The position numbers and the translations under genes were made by a program. The notes under the pieces are model-generated. The model was given only the letters and a program-made list of their open reading frames with translations. It did not search any database and was not told the DNA's origin. Shown piece after piece: positions 7,713 through 16,661 of a stretch of 64,000 bases of DNA; positions within the stretch are counted from its first letter, which is position 1; each line of letters starts with the position of its first letter. This DNA comes from Crocosphaera sp. UHCC 0190 (lineage in GTDB: Bacteria; Cyanobacteriota; Cyanobacteriia; Cyanobacteriales; Microcystaceae). Where the stretch lies: assembly GCF_034932065.1 (NCBI RefSeq), contig NZ_JAYGHP010000013.1, positions 1 to 64,000 of the forward strand. Direction: 5' to 3'.

Positions 7713-8642
7713 ATGTTTAACAAACTCAAGCCTTTTTTGAAATCCTTACTCATTCTTAGCCTAGTCCTAATCTTGTCTCTAGGGGACATTAGCAGTGCCT
7801 TAGCCGCCCGTAGTGGGGGTCGAATAGGCGGGGGATCATTTAGAAGTCCTAGTCGTAGCTATAGCTCTCCTGGTGGGAGTTATCGTGGAGGAGGTTATGG
7901 TTATGGTGGGGGAGGGTTTGGCTTTCCCTTCTTAATCCCCTTCTTTGGGTTTGGCGGTTTTGGGAGTTTATTCACCATTCTCATTTTCATTGCTTTGGCT
8001 AACTTTTTAATTAAAACTGTAGGCAATCTAAGTGGACAAGGGAACGGAAACGAGGATAACTATCTTCAAGTCTCTGTGGCTAAAGTTCAAGTAGGATTAT
8101 TAGCCAGTGGACGTTATCTTCAAAAAGAACTCAATGAACTAGCCGAAACAGCAGATACCGATACCGCAGTCGGACGCGCTATGGTACTGCAAGAAGCCAG
8201 TCTTGCGTTACTCCGTCACCCCGAATATTGGGTTTATGGGTTGAGCGAAGCACAAACAGCTTCTATGAATGCAGCAGAAAGCAAGTTCAATCAAATGGCC
8301 TTGACAGAAAGGAGTAAATTCACCGCAGAAACCCTATCTAATGTCAATAACCAATTGAGACAGAGTGCGCCAAGCAACTTATTAGAAGGGACACAAGAGT
8401 CATCCTTATTAACGGAGTCCCGTGAGTATATTGTGGTGTCTTTAATTGTGGGAGTTGCCGGAAAATTAGAACTGCCGACCATTAATGAAGCAGAAGATTT
8501 ACGTTCAGCACTGCAAAAAATTGCAGGTATGGGAGGCGATAGTTTATTGGCCATGGAAATTCTCTGGACTCCCCAAGCAGAAGCCGACACCTTAACCACC
8601 GACGATATTTTGGCCCATTATCCAAATTTGAGATTAGTTTAG
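7713..8642 (+). CDS. DUF1517 domain membrane protein
   Basis: The 309-residue protein starts with a signal peptide or membrane anchor (about 8-30), followed by a Gly/Ser/Arg/Tyr-rich linker (about 33-70). A second hydrophobic segment follows (FGFPFLIPFFGFGGFGSLFTILIFIALANFLI). The rest is a soluble DUF1517 domain with helix-rich sequence (about 105-309). The family is conserved in cyanobacteria and chloroplasts. Its function is not established. Confidence 0.8.
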   Translation: MFNKLKPFLKSLLILSLVLILSLGDISSALAARSGGRIGGGSFRSPSRSYSSPGGSYRGGGYGYGGGGFGFPFLIPFFGFGGFGSLFTILIFIALANFLIKTVGNLSGQGNGNEDNYLQVSVAKVQVGLLASGRYLQKELNELAETADTDTAVGRAMVLQEASLALLRHPEYWVYGLSEAQTASMNAAESKFNQMALTERSKFTAETLSNVNNQLRQSAPSNLLEGTQESSLLTESREYIVVSLIVGVAGKLELPTINEAEDLRSALQKIAGMGGDSLLAMEILWTPQAEADTLTTDDILAHYPNLRLV

Positions 8643-8655
8643 AGACAAAACACTG

Positions 8656-8681
8656 TAGAGGCAATTCATGAATTGCCTCTA
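8656..8681. repeat. Perfect 26-bp palindrome downstream of the DUF1517 gene
   Basis: TAGAGGCAATTCA is followed directly by its complement. The core GGCAATTCATGAATTGCC closely resembles the palindrome at 43226-43253. It could serve as a terminator hairpin, but no T-run follows. Confidence 0.7.
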
Positions 8682-9020
8682 TATTACTGGTGGAAAGGAG
8701 GAAATAAGGTATTATCCGAAATTCTTATTAAAGATTGTGTGAACTCCGCAAATTACTTAAGTAAATCTAGCTGTTAAGCCAATCAAATCATCTATTTCCC
8801 TGAAATAACCCGCCGTATTTTTACGAATTCATGGATTATTCTGGGAAATTTTTGACCAATATGTTTGTTAAGGAAGATTTTGGGGAACTTTAAAACTAGC
8901 AGAGAGAAAGACAAGATAACGCTCTCAATCTGTTCTGAGCAAGGGGTAAATTATCATTTGCCTCCCGTTCAGATTATATTTCCGTAGTTTCTCTAAACCT
9001 CGATTAAGTGGGATTTTGTG
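8682..9020. other. Gene-free stretch upstream of the GAF/kinase-like gene
   Basis: No gene, RNA or repeat is recognised here besides the palindrome at its left end. It probably contains the promoter of the downstream gene. Confidence 0.4.
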
Positions 9021-10547
9021 ATGCAAGTGCAAGCAGTAAATTTAGGGGTAAATGTCAGTATGCTCAGCGCAACCAATCGTCTTTTTTGTCGTTTGGATGG
9101 CTTGAGTCCCGCAGTGCGAGAACAAAAGCGAGTCAACACCTTAAAACAGTTAGGACTATTGGACACTGAAACCATTCCCATCTTTGAGGAAGCCACCCAA
9201 ACTGCTGCTCGCTTCATAGAAGCCCCTATCTGTATTTTAGGGACAATGGTTAAGGATGACCTCTGGCTAAAGTCAGCCGTCGGGTTATCAAGATTAGGCT
9301 TGATGAATCAATTGGCATCATCTCGACGCATTCCTCGCCAAGAAGCTTTTAGCACCTATATTGTTGACAGTGAACAACCCTTAGTCATCAATGATACCTT
9401 ACAAGATCCGATTTTTGCTCGTAGTGCCTTAGTGCAACATTATGGAATTCGGGCATTTTTAGGCACTCCCTTAATCACAGCAGAAGGGGAATGTATCGGA
9501 GCTTTAGGGGTGATGGATTTAGTCCCTCGCCAGTTTACCCCTAGAGACTTAGAATTTTTAACCTTAACTGCCCGTTGGTGTTTACGGGAATTTGAGCGGA
9601 ATCATCTTCTCAAACGTGAGTCCCCTCAAGATGATGAATGGCTGACCTTAGCACAACCAAACCTCAAAGTAACTCCCGACAATGAAGGAATCTTATCATC
9701 AACGGCCGCAGCTTCTATCAGTAGTATTAAACTAAAGTTATTACGACAGTTAATAGAAGAACTACGAACCCCCTTAACCTCTGTGATTGGAATGTCTAGT
9801 GTTTTGCAGGGTGGCATATTTGGCAGTTTAAGTCACAAACAAAAAGAATACCTAGAGATTATTCATAATAGTGGTCAACAGATGAACTCATTGGTCAAGG
9901 AAATTTTCAAATTAGGGATGACCAATGATAACCTGTCCCAATTACACCTCAATCCCGTTAATATTGAAATGCTCTCTCAGCAAGCGATTAATAGTCTTTG
10001 CGAAGTGGCTAATCAGAAACGGCAAACCCTGCGTTTATCTGTAGAACCAGGTAAACGGATTTGGTTGTTAGACAAAGAAATCCTACGACAAGCCTTATAT
10101 TATTTGATGATTAGTGTTTTAGAATCTTCGGAAGTGGGGGGAGAAATTCGCGTTCATGTTTCCCGTCGCAGTAAAACCCTGAATATTGCGGTTTGGGTGT
10201 CTCATCCCTGGTTGGGGGATGGTTTACCCCAAGTTAATTTATATCCTTCATCTAACCAGCATGAATTAACTCAACTCCATAATTCTTTGGCTGCTTTACA
10301 TCAAGGTGATACGGTGGCAAACCCTGTCGGAGACCATGTTTTAAGTGCCTCGTCTCTCGAAAAAATGATTTATGGAGAACAAACTAACCAACTCCCTGGT
10401 AAGAGTTCTCAAGAGTTGCTCGGTTTATTATTGAGTTGTTACTTAACCGAGAGTCATGGCGGTAAAATCATTGTTCAAGGTTCTCCTGAATCGGGCTATC
10501 GCTATGTTTTAATGTTGCCGAAAATTTCAACGGAAGAAAAAATTTGA
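9021..10547 (+). CDS. GAF-domain protein with degenerate histidine-kinase module
   Basis: The start is placed at ATG 9021; a GTG lies one codon earlier. The 508-residue protein has a GAF domain (about 40-195) of the type following LLDTETIPIFEEATQTAA. A HisKA-like helix pair (about 238-300) and an HATPase-like region (about 350-505) come next. The H-box reads LIEELRTPL, with Glu246 where the phosphorylated His of LSHELRTPL would be. The ATPase part lacks a recognisable N-box Asn and has a long insertion, keeping only ESHGGKI...SGYRYVLMLP at the end. It therefore probably does not autophosphorylate and may act as a sensor or scaffold partner. Confidence 0.75.
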   Translation: MQVQAVNLGVNVSMLSATNRLFCRLDGLSPAVREQKRVNTLKQLGLLDTETIPIFEEATQTAARFIEAPICILGTMVKDDLWLKSAVGLSRLGLMNQLASSRRIPRQEAFSTYIVDSEQPLVINDTLQDPIFARSALVQHYGIRAFLGTPLITAEGECIGALGVMDLVPRQFTPRDLEFLTLTARWCLREFERNHLLKRESPQDDEWLTLAQPNLKVTPDNEGILSSTAAASISSIKLKLLRQLIEELRTPLTSVIGMSSVLQGGIFGSLSHKQKEYLEIIHNSGQQMNSLVKEIFKLGMTNDNLSQLHLNPVNIEMLSQQAINSLCEVANQKRQTLRLSVEPGKRIWLLDKEILRQALYYLMISVLESSEVGGEIRVHVSRRSKTLNIAVWVSHPWLGDGLPQVNLYPSSNQHELTQLHNSLAALHQGDTVANPVGDHVLSASSLEKMIYGEQTNQLPGKSSQELLGLLLSCYLTESHGGKIIVQGSPESGYRYVLMLPKISTEEKI

Positions 10548-10616
10548 GGAGGTATTAAATAACCTCAATAATATTAATTTAAAGTTAACTGTGAAATAAG
10601 GAAACAGGAAAGAAAA

Positions 10617-10651
10617 AAATAGAGACACGAACAAATATCATGTCTCTATTT
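10617..10651. terminator. Bidirectional terminator hairpin between convergent genes
   Basis: AAATAGAGACA (10617-10627) pairs perfectly with TGTCTCTATTT (10641-10651) around a 13-nt loop, with A/T runs on both sides. It lies between the GAF/kinase-like gene and the cyclophilin gene, whose 3' ends face each other. Confidence 0.65.
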
Positions 10652-10669
10652 AGTAATTTTGTAACAGTT

Positions 10670-11860
10670 TTAACTAGCTTGGGGTTCGACTAAATTATCT
10701 AACCCATCGATCACTTTAGCGGAAACAATTTTATCCTTGTCTGTGATAGTTTCTAACACCTCTTTGCCATCAACCACATAGCCAAACACAGAATAACGAC
10801 CATCCATTAAATTAAAGCCAGGAGGCGTTAATTCATTATCAAACTTAAAGAAGAAAAATTGTGATGATCCCCCATTAGGATCGAGACTGGGACGGGCTAA
10901 AGCCACAGCCCCATAAGCATTAAAAGGAAGGACTAAATCAGGTAAATAAATCCCTAACTCTTCAAGAGTCGTCCCATAGATCGGTGATTGATCGCCTCTT
11001 ACTAAAATTTCTAAAGGAATTGCTCGATATTCTCCCGTTTTTGGGTCAATAAACCCAGCATCTGCCCCTGGGGGATCCCCCGCTTGTACGACAAAATCAT
11101 CCCCTGAGCGAATAAACGGTAAATCATCGTAGAAACCCCGTTGAACTAAGTCCACAAAGTTTCCCGCATTGACAGGCGCACTGTAACCATCTAGCACTAG
11201 GGTAAGATTACCTTTGGTGGTTTCAATTTCTACCGTAGCCCGTCCTTTCAACTGAGGTAAGTCAGCATATTCCCCAGGCACTTCAAAGGGGAACCCTTCC
11301 ACCATCAAATCTTCAAGATCGGTAATTTGATTAAGGATGGCCCGTCGTTTTGACCCAACCTCTGCCCTGTCCTTATTATCTACCGCCTCTTGAAGTTCTG
11401 TAACCCCTGTTTTAATGTCTTCGAGGAGAGTTTTTGCTTGGGGTTGGCGATCGCTAGGAACGCTTGCCACAATTTGCTCACTCCGTAAAGTTAACAAAAA
11501 CGAAGCTGTCTTTACATCTTTAGCAATGGGGGGCCAACGCTTCCCCCGAAGATGATTGGAAATATCTTCGATCGCCTCTTGTACTTTACGAATGGGTTCG
11601 CTATCAATGGGTAAGGCATAGCGTAAGATAGCCTTGGGGTCAGTAATAGCGTTCCCCTGGGCTAAAACGCTAATTAACATCGAATTTGTGTTAGGTTGGC
11701 TCCAGGTTGCTCCACACAAACTAATAGACAGGGTCATGATTATGCTCATGACTATACTTGTTTTCCACAAATGCCCAACTTTTCTCAAGATTTGGGGCCA
11801 AAAACTTTGTTTTAGTTTCATTAACCTAAGGGTTCTTATGAACGACCATACCGCTTTCAC
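10670..11860 (-). CDS. Cyclophilin-type peptidyl-prolyl isomerase, CYP38/TLP40-like
   Basis: The 396-residue protein (ATG at codon 14 is an alternative start) has an N-terminal hydrophobic signal (about 36-54). A helical domain (about 70-200) with ILRYALPID and RKVQEAIEDISNHLRGKRW is characteristic of the CYP38 family. A C-terminal cyclophilin domain (about 205-390) contains NFVDLVQRGFYDDLPFIR, FVVQAGDPPG and SSQFFFF. In plants CYP38 is a thylakoid-lumen factor for photosystem II assembly; the cyanobacterial homologue is presumed to act in the lumen or periplasm. Several canonical catalytic residues appear replaced, as in CYP38. Confidence 0.85.
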   Translation of the reverse strand: MKAVWSFIRTLRLMKLKQSFWPQILRKVGHLWKTSIVMSIIMTLSISLCGATWSQPNTNSMLISVLAQGNAITDPKAILRYALPIDSEPIRKVQEAIEDISNHLRGKRWPPIAKDVKTASFLLTLRSEQIVASVPSDRQPQAKTLLEDIKTGVTELQEAVDNKDRAEVGSKRRAILNQITDLEDLMVEGFPFEVPGEYADLPQLKGRATVEIETTKGNLTLVLDGYSAPVNAGNFVDLVQRGFYDDLPFIRSGDDFVVQAGDPPGADAGFIDPKTGEYRAIPLEILVRGDQSPIYGTTLEELGIYLPDLVLPFNAYGAVALARPSLDPNGGSSQFFFFKFDNELTPPGFNLMDGRYSVFGYVVDGKEVLETITDKDKIVSAKVIDGLDNLVEPQAS

Positions 11861-12006
11861 TGTTTCTATTTACCATAATTTGAGGGGACATTGATACCCC
11901 CTGAAGAGGGTTTTTGAAATTTTAGAGAAGTAATTGAGAGGTTTTTGGCTTAAAATTTTATTGATCAACAGTCTCTAATCATCTTCTTAGTCTAGGAAAT
12001 TTAACA

Positions 12007-12417
12007 ATGGAACGAGGTCTTTTATGGTTGCCTTTACTCATGGTTTTCTTTGGGTTAGCTTGGAGTGGCTGGAATGAATATCAAAAATTAGAAGCTTATG
12101 GTCGATGGGCGGAAAAATTCGACCAAGCTAAATATGATATATATGCCATTATTGGGGTAAAAGGAAAACAAATAACTTGGGGTAAACCTGGTCGTTTTAT
12201 TCCTGATAATTTACCTAATTTTTCTTTAAATGATATTGACAATATTCAACTGTTAATCAATGATCGAATCGTTGAATTAACGGAGTTACCAACCAAAGGA
12301 AAAGCCGCAATACAATTTAGTTTTTTCGAGCAAAATACCCCATCCATTAAAATTCTTTTTACGGAAATTCCCTTGGCAGCTAAATGGACTGTGTATTTAG
12401 AGGAATTGAAGGGGTGA
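12007..12417 (+). CDS. Conserved cyanobacterial membrane-anchored protein of unknown function
   Basis: This 136-residue protein has one N-terminal membrane segment (WLPLLMVFFGLAWSGW, about 7-22) and a soluble, mostly beta-strand domain. I do not recognise a named family. It lies 70 bp upstream of a lipoprotein gene on the same strand, and the two may form an operon. Confidence 0.65.
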   Translation: MERGLLWLPLLMVFFGLAWSGWNEYQKLEAYGRWAEKFDQAKYDIYAIIGVKGKQITWGKPGRFIPDNLPNFSLNDIDNIQLLINDRIVELTELPTKGKAAIQFSFFEQNTPSIKILFTEIPLAAKWTVYLEELKG

Positions 12418-12487
12418 ACTATTTTTCTAAATGTAAAGATTACCTTGACAAATTCCCAAGTCGATTTGGTAAGATAACATTTTTATC

Positions 12488-14050
12488 ATGAAACTGTTCA
12501 TCGCTCTTTTCAGTCTTGCTTGGTTACTCAATAGTTGTAGCGACCCCAAACAATCAGGGGTTAATTCCGAGCAAAACTGTCCTTCTCCTCCTTCATCTCC
12601 TCCGATGTTTAAAATCAAGGGAGAGGAAGAAATTTATCGTCATTGGCAAAGCCTAGATATTATTGAAACTGAGGAGACAATTACTTTTAAAAGTGCTTAC
12701 TATGACTTTATTTTTTGTCAGGGAAATCAAAGTTGGATCGTGAAGAAAGGAACCTATAAACCGGCTGAAACTCCGCCGAAAACCTATGAAGATGCGATCG
12801 CACAATTAGGTGATCCTCCCTATAAAACCCTGGAATGGCAAGGAAAATCCTATCAATATCGGGTGTTTCTTGATCCTAATCCTTTTCCCGATTTTAAAGT
12901 TGAACCCAAACAAGTTATTTTAGAACTGATTCAACCGGATAATAATCAGCCTCAGCGTCAGATTTTATACACCCTAGACCAAGTTAAAGCGAAAAAAACC
13001 GGAATTCAATTGGGTATCCCCGCCATTACAGCTAGTATTATTGACCAAGATCGCTTTTATTGGGCTATTTCCCCAGAACAAGGGGAAGGCAACGGGGGAA
13101 TTGCTACCCTTGTGACTTATGACCCTAAATTGCAGAAAATTAGCCTGATTCAACCCCCAGAATTAGCCAAAGCACAAATTAATGATCTAGCGATCGCCAA
13201 AACCTCAACTGGACTAATTTTTTGGTTAGGGACACAAATTAGTGGTGAGGGAAACCCCTACTTAGGGGGAATGGGACTGGTTTCCTATGATCCTAAGTCT
13301 CAGGTTATTAAATCCTATAATCCGCGAAATAGTCCTCTTATTGGGGTCATTCCCCAGAAATTAGCCTTGTATCAAGACAAATTATGGGTTGCTACGGGGA
13401 ATGGTGTTTGTCAGGTAAAATGGCAAAAAGTCCAGGTTGCTGAGAGTTGGCAATGTTGGCAGTTTAAGTTACAAGCCAAGATCCCAAAAGAGGAAATTAA
13501 GTTATATTCTAGTTTGTTAGATGGGACTCCAGATGCTACCCTGAAACCTGCTGAGACAGGGAAAACCCTTGAGGTGTTATGGTGGTCGCCTCAAGATTAT
13601 CAAATTCCTAAAGGACGCTATGAAATCGTCTATCAGTCCGGTTTTAAGGCAACTTTAAAAGAGAATGGGGCTATTCTTTGGTCAGAAATTTATCAAGACT
13701 CCCAAAAACCCCATTCTTGGCAAGCTATTTTATATTGGCCGGGGAGAGATTGGGTGTGGAAAGGTGATCGCTTTGTACGTCCCTTTGATAGTGTTCCTCT
13801 CAATAGTTTTGGGGGTGGGCCAGGGGGAATTAGTACCTGGAATATGCCTCAACAACAACGGCCAGAAATTTATGCTATGCGCGGCAATTTAGATTTAATT
13901 AAATTGACCAAAAATTTAACAGAGGTAAAACATTATTCTGCCTGGGTTGATGATAGTTTATTACAACCTTCTGTGAATATTGTTCCTGTCAGCAAACCCG
14001 AAACCTTGAAACCGAATCCTTTACAGGCTATCTTGGAAAAACTTAAATAA
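12488..14050 (+). CDS. Putative lipoprotein of unknown function, possible beta-propeller
   Basis: The 520-residue product begins with a lipoprotein signal (MKLFIALFSLAWLLNSC, Cys17). The body is rich in strands with repeated blocks such as GGIATLVTYDPKLQKISLI and GLVSYDPKSQVIKSYNP, which suggests propeller-like repeats around residues 195-300. No catalytic motif or named family is recognised. It is probably attached to the cell envelope. Confidence 0.65.
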   Translation: MKLFIALFSLAWLLNSCSDPKQSGVNSEQNCPSPPSSPPMFKIKGEEEIYRHWQSLDIIETEETITFKSAYYDFIFCQGNQSWIVKKGTYKPAETPPKTYEDAIAQLGDPPYKTLEWQGKSYQYRVFLDPNPFPDFKVEPKQVILELIQPDNNQPQRQILYTLDQVKAKKTGIQLGIPAITASIIDQDRFYWAISPEQGEGNGGIATLVTYDPKLQKISLIQPPELAKAQINDLAIAKTSTGLIFWLGTQISGEGNPYLGGMGLVSYDPKSQVIKSYNPRNSPLIGVIPQKLALYQDKLWVATGNGVCQVKWQKVQVAESWQCWQFKLQAKIPKEEIKLYSSLLDGTPDATLKPAETGKTLEVLWWSPQDYQIPKGRYEIVYQSGFKATLKENGAILWSEIYQDSQKPHSWQAILYWPGRDWVWKGDRFVRPFDSVPLNSFGGGPGGISTWNMPQQQRPEIYAMRGNLDLIKLTKNLTEVKHYSAWVDDSLLQPSVNIVPVSKPETLKPNPLQAILEKLK

Positions 14051-14108
14051 ACTTTCCCTTATCTATCCATTGCCTGTAGCTCAAAGGCGATTTCTGGAGG
14101 AGCATGGG

Positions 14109-14441
14109 CTAATTTGACCAAAAAATGCGCCGTTGAGTAGGCTGAAGACGGGGACTTTGTTCTTGCATAACCTTTTTAATTTGGTAAGGATCAAAATTGT
14201 GACGAAAATCTTGTCTTAATTCTGAAACCCGTCTTTCCGTTTCTTGAACTTCTACTTCTACTTCTTTGAGTTTAGCCTGTTGTGACCACTGGTAAGGAAT
14301 TAATTTGAACAAAGTCACCACAGCAATGGCTGATAAAATCCCATTAACAGCCAATTTTACCGTAATTTCAGTGGCAACCCATTGGTGATCAGGGTTGGAA
14401 CCTTGGTGAGGTTGACGACGGGAACGACGTTGACGAGACAT
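14109..14441 (-). CDS. Small single-pass membrane protein with coiled coil, conserved cyanobacterial
   Basis: The start is set at ATG 14441 (MSRQRRSRRQ); ATG 14447 is equally possible and an upstream GTG is less likely. The 110-residue product has a basic N-terminus, one membrane helix (about 32-50, ITVKLAVNGILSAIAVVTLFKLIP) and then a charged helix (KLKEVEVEVQETERRVSELR) likely to form a coiled coil. Function is unknown. It is followed on the same strand, upstream, by psaM. Confidence 0.65.
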   Translation of the reverse strand: MSRQRRSRRQPHQGSNPDHQWVATEITVKLAVNGILSAIAVVTLFKLIPYQWSQQAKLKEVEVEVQETERRVSELRQDFRHNFDPYQIKKVMQEQSPRLQPTQRRIFWSN

Positions 14442-14566
14442 TACCATAGCTAAACAAACCACAGATTAATAATAGACTACTCATCTCGGACAAAAACCTT
14501 AAGAAATCATTTTCTCTGGGGTTTGTTGTCGAGATGAGCAGGGATCTGTTTTATTAAACGAACGGT

Positions 14567-14659
14567 TTACTTATAAAGTTCCGTGGCTAAGCGAAAAGCA
14601 AGAATGCCAGGAATTAAAGCAATAACTAAGGCAACGAGAACTTGGGTATCAGATAACAT
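14567..14659 (-). CDS. psaM: Photosystem I reaction centre subunit XII
   Basis: The minus strand from ATG 14659 encodes a 30-residue protein beginning MLSDTQVLVALVIALIPGI and ending LAFRLATELYK. This matches PsaM over its whole length, including the SDTQ start and the FRL.TELYK end. PsaM is a single-helix subunit at the trimer-facing side of photosystem I in the thylakoid membrane. The spacer between it and the downstream 110-aa gene is about 125 bp. A possible HLR1 element lies 75-92 bp upstream. Confidence 0.95.
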   Translation of the reverse strand: MLSDTQVLVALVIALIPGILAFRLATELYK

Positions 14660-14733
14660 GGGTCATAAACTCCTTGAATGTGACTGATTCAACCATTACT
14701 TTGCGTCATAACTGACGTTTTGTGAAACATCTT

Positions 14734-14751
14734 GTTACAAAGATTTAACTT
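14734..14751 (-). promoter_or_regulatory. HLR1-like motif upstream of psaM
   Basis: Two TTAC-type octamers, GTTACAAA and TTTAACTT, are separated by exactly 2 bp, the geometry of the HLR1 element bound by RpaB. The second half matches the consensus in six of eight positions. RpaB/HLR1 control of photosystem I genes by light is established; its presence here is an inference from the motif. Confidence 0.35.
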
Positions 14752-14784
14752 TGAGGGAGTGAGGAGAAAAATTGTCTTAATGAT

Positions 14785-14808
14785 CCCATCACCCCATCAC
14801 CCCATCAC
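14785..14808. repeat. Tandem repeat CCCATCAC x3
   Basis: Three perfect 8-bp units end directly against the stop codon of the universal stress protein gene (14809-14811). A looser ATCACCCC run occurs near 15772-15795, at the other side of the same gene. Confidence 0.7.
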
Positions 14809-15663
14809 CTAAATACCCTCTTTGCGGGCTAATAAGACGGGACAATTGGCATTAACCCTGACATAATCAGAAAGGGAGGTTCCGAGGAGGCGATCGAGAT
14901 CAGGCAACCCTTTAGCGACAGAAGGACGGCGATCAGGTGATCCTAATATTAGGAGATCGGCGTTATACTCTTCTGCTAACTGGCAAATGCTTTCCCCAGG
15001 ACGACCCCCTGTTACCACACAACGATAGGAAACCCCCATTCGTTTAGCTTTGGCTGCGGCTTCAGCTACAATAGGGTTATTATCCATTTCCGCTTTAGAG
15101 AGGGGCAGGAGTTCGGGTTTAATATCTGGATTAACCCGCGCTAAGATCAATTCAGCTTCCCCGTAGTCCCGTAATAAGTAAAGGGCTAATTCTAGGGCAT
15201 AGTCTGCGGGGGAAGACTTATCAAGGGCCACCATTACCCGTTTGATCTTTTTGACGTAAATATCGTCTTTTACCAACAACATTGGGTGGTTGGTGAGTTG
15301 AAAAACGTACTGACTGACGGAGTTTTCGAGGATCGCTTCGAGGCGTTTTAGTCCCCGTGATCCCATAATAATTAAATCGGCGTTGATCTCATCGGCCACT
15401 TGACAAACGGTGTCTTTGGGTTCTCCCTGACGTAGCATGGTAGAGACACGACTGGGATCTAGTTGTAAGTTTTCGAGGATACCTGCGATCATTTTTCCTC
15501 CCTCTTCCCATTTAGCGGCGATCGCATCGGTGGTAATTTGGGGGGGGACAACGTGCAGAATATTGAGGGATGCTTTTTTAATGGCGGGAAGATCCATCAA
15601 AACTTTGAGCATTTCTTGAGTCGTACCTGTTCCTGAGTCCGCGTATAATATTTTGTCCAGCAT
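14809..15663 (-). CDS. Tandem universal stress protein (UspA family)
   Basis: The 284-residue protein contains two Usp domains (about 1-140 and 146-280). The first has MGSRGLKRLEAILENSVSQYV and the second LGSPDRRP...LLGTSLSDYV, the ATP-binding-loop region of the family. Both domains retain an N-terminal Asp-rich strand (YADSGTG, ALDKSSPADYAL). The role is presumed to be stress response by nucleotide-dependent signalling; the partner is unknown. Confidence 0.9.
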   Translation of the reverse strand: MLDKILYADSGTGTTQEMLKVLMDLPAIKKASLNILHVVPPQITTDAIAAKWEEGGKMIAGILENLQLDPSRVSTMLRQGEPKDTVCQVADEINADLIIMGSRGLKRLEAILENSVSQYVFQLTNHPMLLVKDDIYVKKIKRVMVALDKSSPADYALELALYLLRDYGEAELILARVNPDIKPELLPLSKAEMDNNPIVAEAAAKAKRMGVSYRCVVTGGRPGESICQLAEEYNADLLILGSPDRRPSVAKGLPDLDRLLGTSLSDYVRVNANCPVLLARKEGI

Positions 15664-15809
15664 AGATTGAAACTCTATGAATTAACCATGATTTAGCTGT
15701 CTCTGCTATCAGAATACTGCGATGTTCGCCTTTCGTATTTAACAATTTATTACAAACTCCTTTGGATCATCTCATCACCCCCTAACTCTATCACCCTTTC
15801 AACCAAGGT

Positions 15810-16589
15810 TTAGGGTTTTTTTCGCTGTAAACGCTGTCCTGTACGCAAAATTTGACCCGCTAAAATTGCCGCCCCAAACCCATTATCAATGTTCACCACA
15901 CCGATCCCACTAGCACAAGAATTCAACATGGTTAATAGAGGGGCCACGCCGCCAAAACTTGTGCCATAACCCACACTGGTAGGCACGCCAATCACGGGAC
16001 AGTCTACCATCCCTGCGACGACACTGGGTAAGGCCCCTTCCATTCCTGCTACCACAATTAACACATCTGCTTGACTAATTAATTCTCGATGACTCAATAA
16101 CCTGTGAATACCCGCAACCCCCACATCCCAGAGACGTTGTACCTCAAACCCACATAACTGGGCAGTGATGGCGGCTTCCTCAGCGACGGGTAAATCGGCT
16201 GTACCTGCCGTTAATACGGAAATGACTCCCAACCCCTGAGATGGCAATTCACCCGTCTTCAGGGCGCAAATACGAGCAGTAGGATAGTAAATTAAAGAGG
16301 GGATCTCGGCTTCGAGTTGTTCGGCGATCGCGGTTTCAATGCGGGTGGCCATGACAACGGGACTATGATGGGCCATCGTGGTCATAATTTGCACAATTTG
16401 TTCGGGGGTTTTCCCTGGCCCCCAAATCACTTCGGGAAATCCTGTCCTAAGGTGACGATGATGATCTATTTTGGCAAAGTCTGCGACGGGTTCAAAACTA
16501 AGATGTTTAAGCTTGTCTAGGGCAGTATTGGGGGTAATTTCTCCTCTGGCGATCGCATTGAGGAGAGTTTGAAGCGCGTCAGGGTTCAT
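15810..16589 (-). CDS. larB: Nickel pincer cofactor biosynthesis protein LarB (NCAIR-mutase-like)
   Basis: The 259-residue protein matches LarB: an N-terminal helical part (LLNAIARGEITPNTALDKLKHLSFE), then HRHLRTGFPEVIWGPGKTPEQI. The PurE-like core follows, with VLTAGTADLPVAEEA, VVAGMEGALPSVVAGMV and GVPTSVGYGTSFGG. LarB carboxylates and hydrolyses nicotinic acid adenine dinucleotide as the first step of nickel-pincer nucleotide synthesis for lactate racemase. larC and larE are not in the window. Its start is 72 bp from the divergent TPR gene. Confidence 0.9.
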   Translation of the reverse strand: MNPDALQTLLNAIARGEITPNTALDKLKHLSFEPVADFAKIDHHRHLRTGFPEVIWGPGKTPEQIVQIMTTMAHHSPVVMATRIETAIAEQLEAEIPSLIYYPTARICALKTGELPSQGLGVISVLTAGTADLPVAEEAAITAQLCGFEVQRLWDVGVAGIHRLLSHRELISQADVLIVVAGMEGALPSVVAGMVDCPVIGVPTSVGYGTSFGGVAPLLTMLNSCASGIGVVNIDNGFGAAILAGQILRTGQRLQRKKP

Positions 16590-16661
16590 TCAGGCTTAGG
16601 CTATGATTGCAGAGATGATGTTAGTTATTATAACTATTTTAGGAGTCATATATTCACTATC

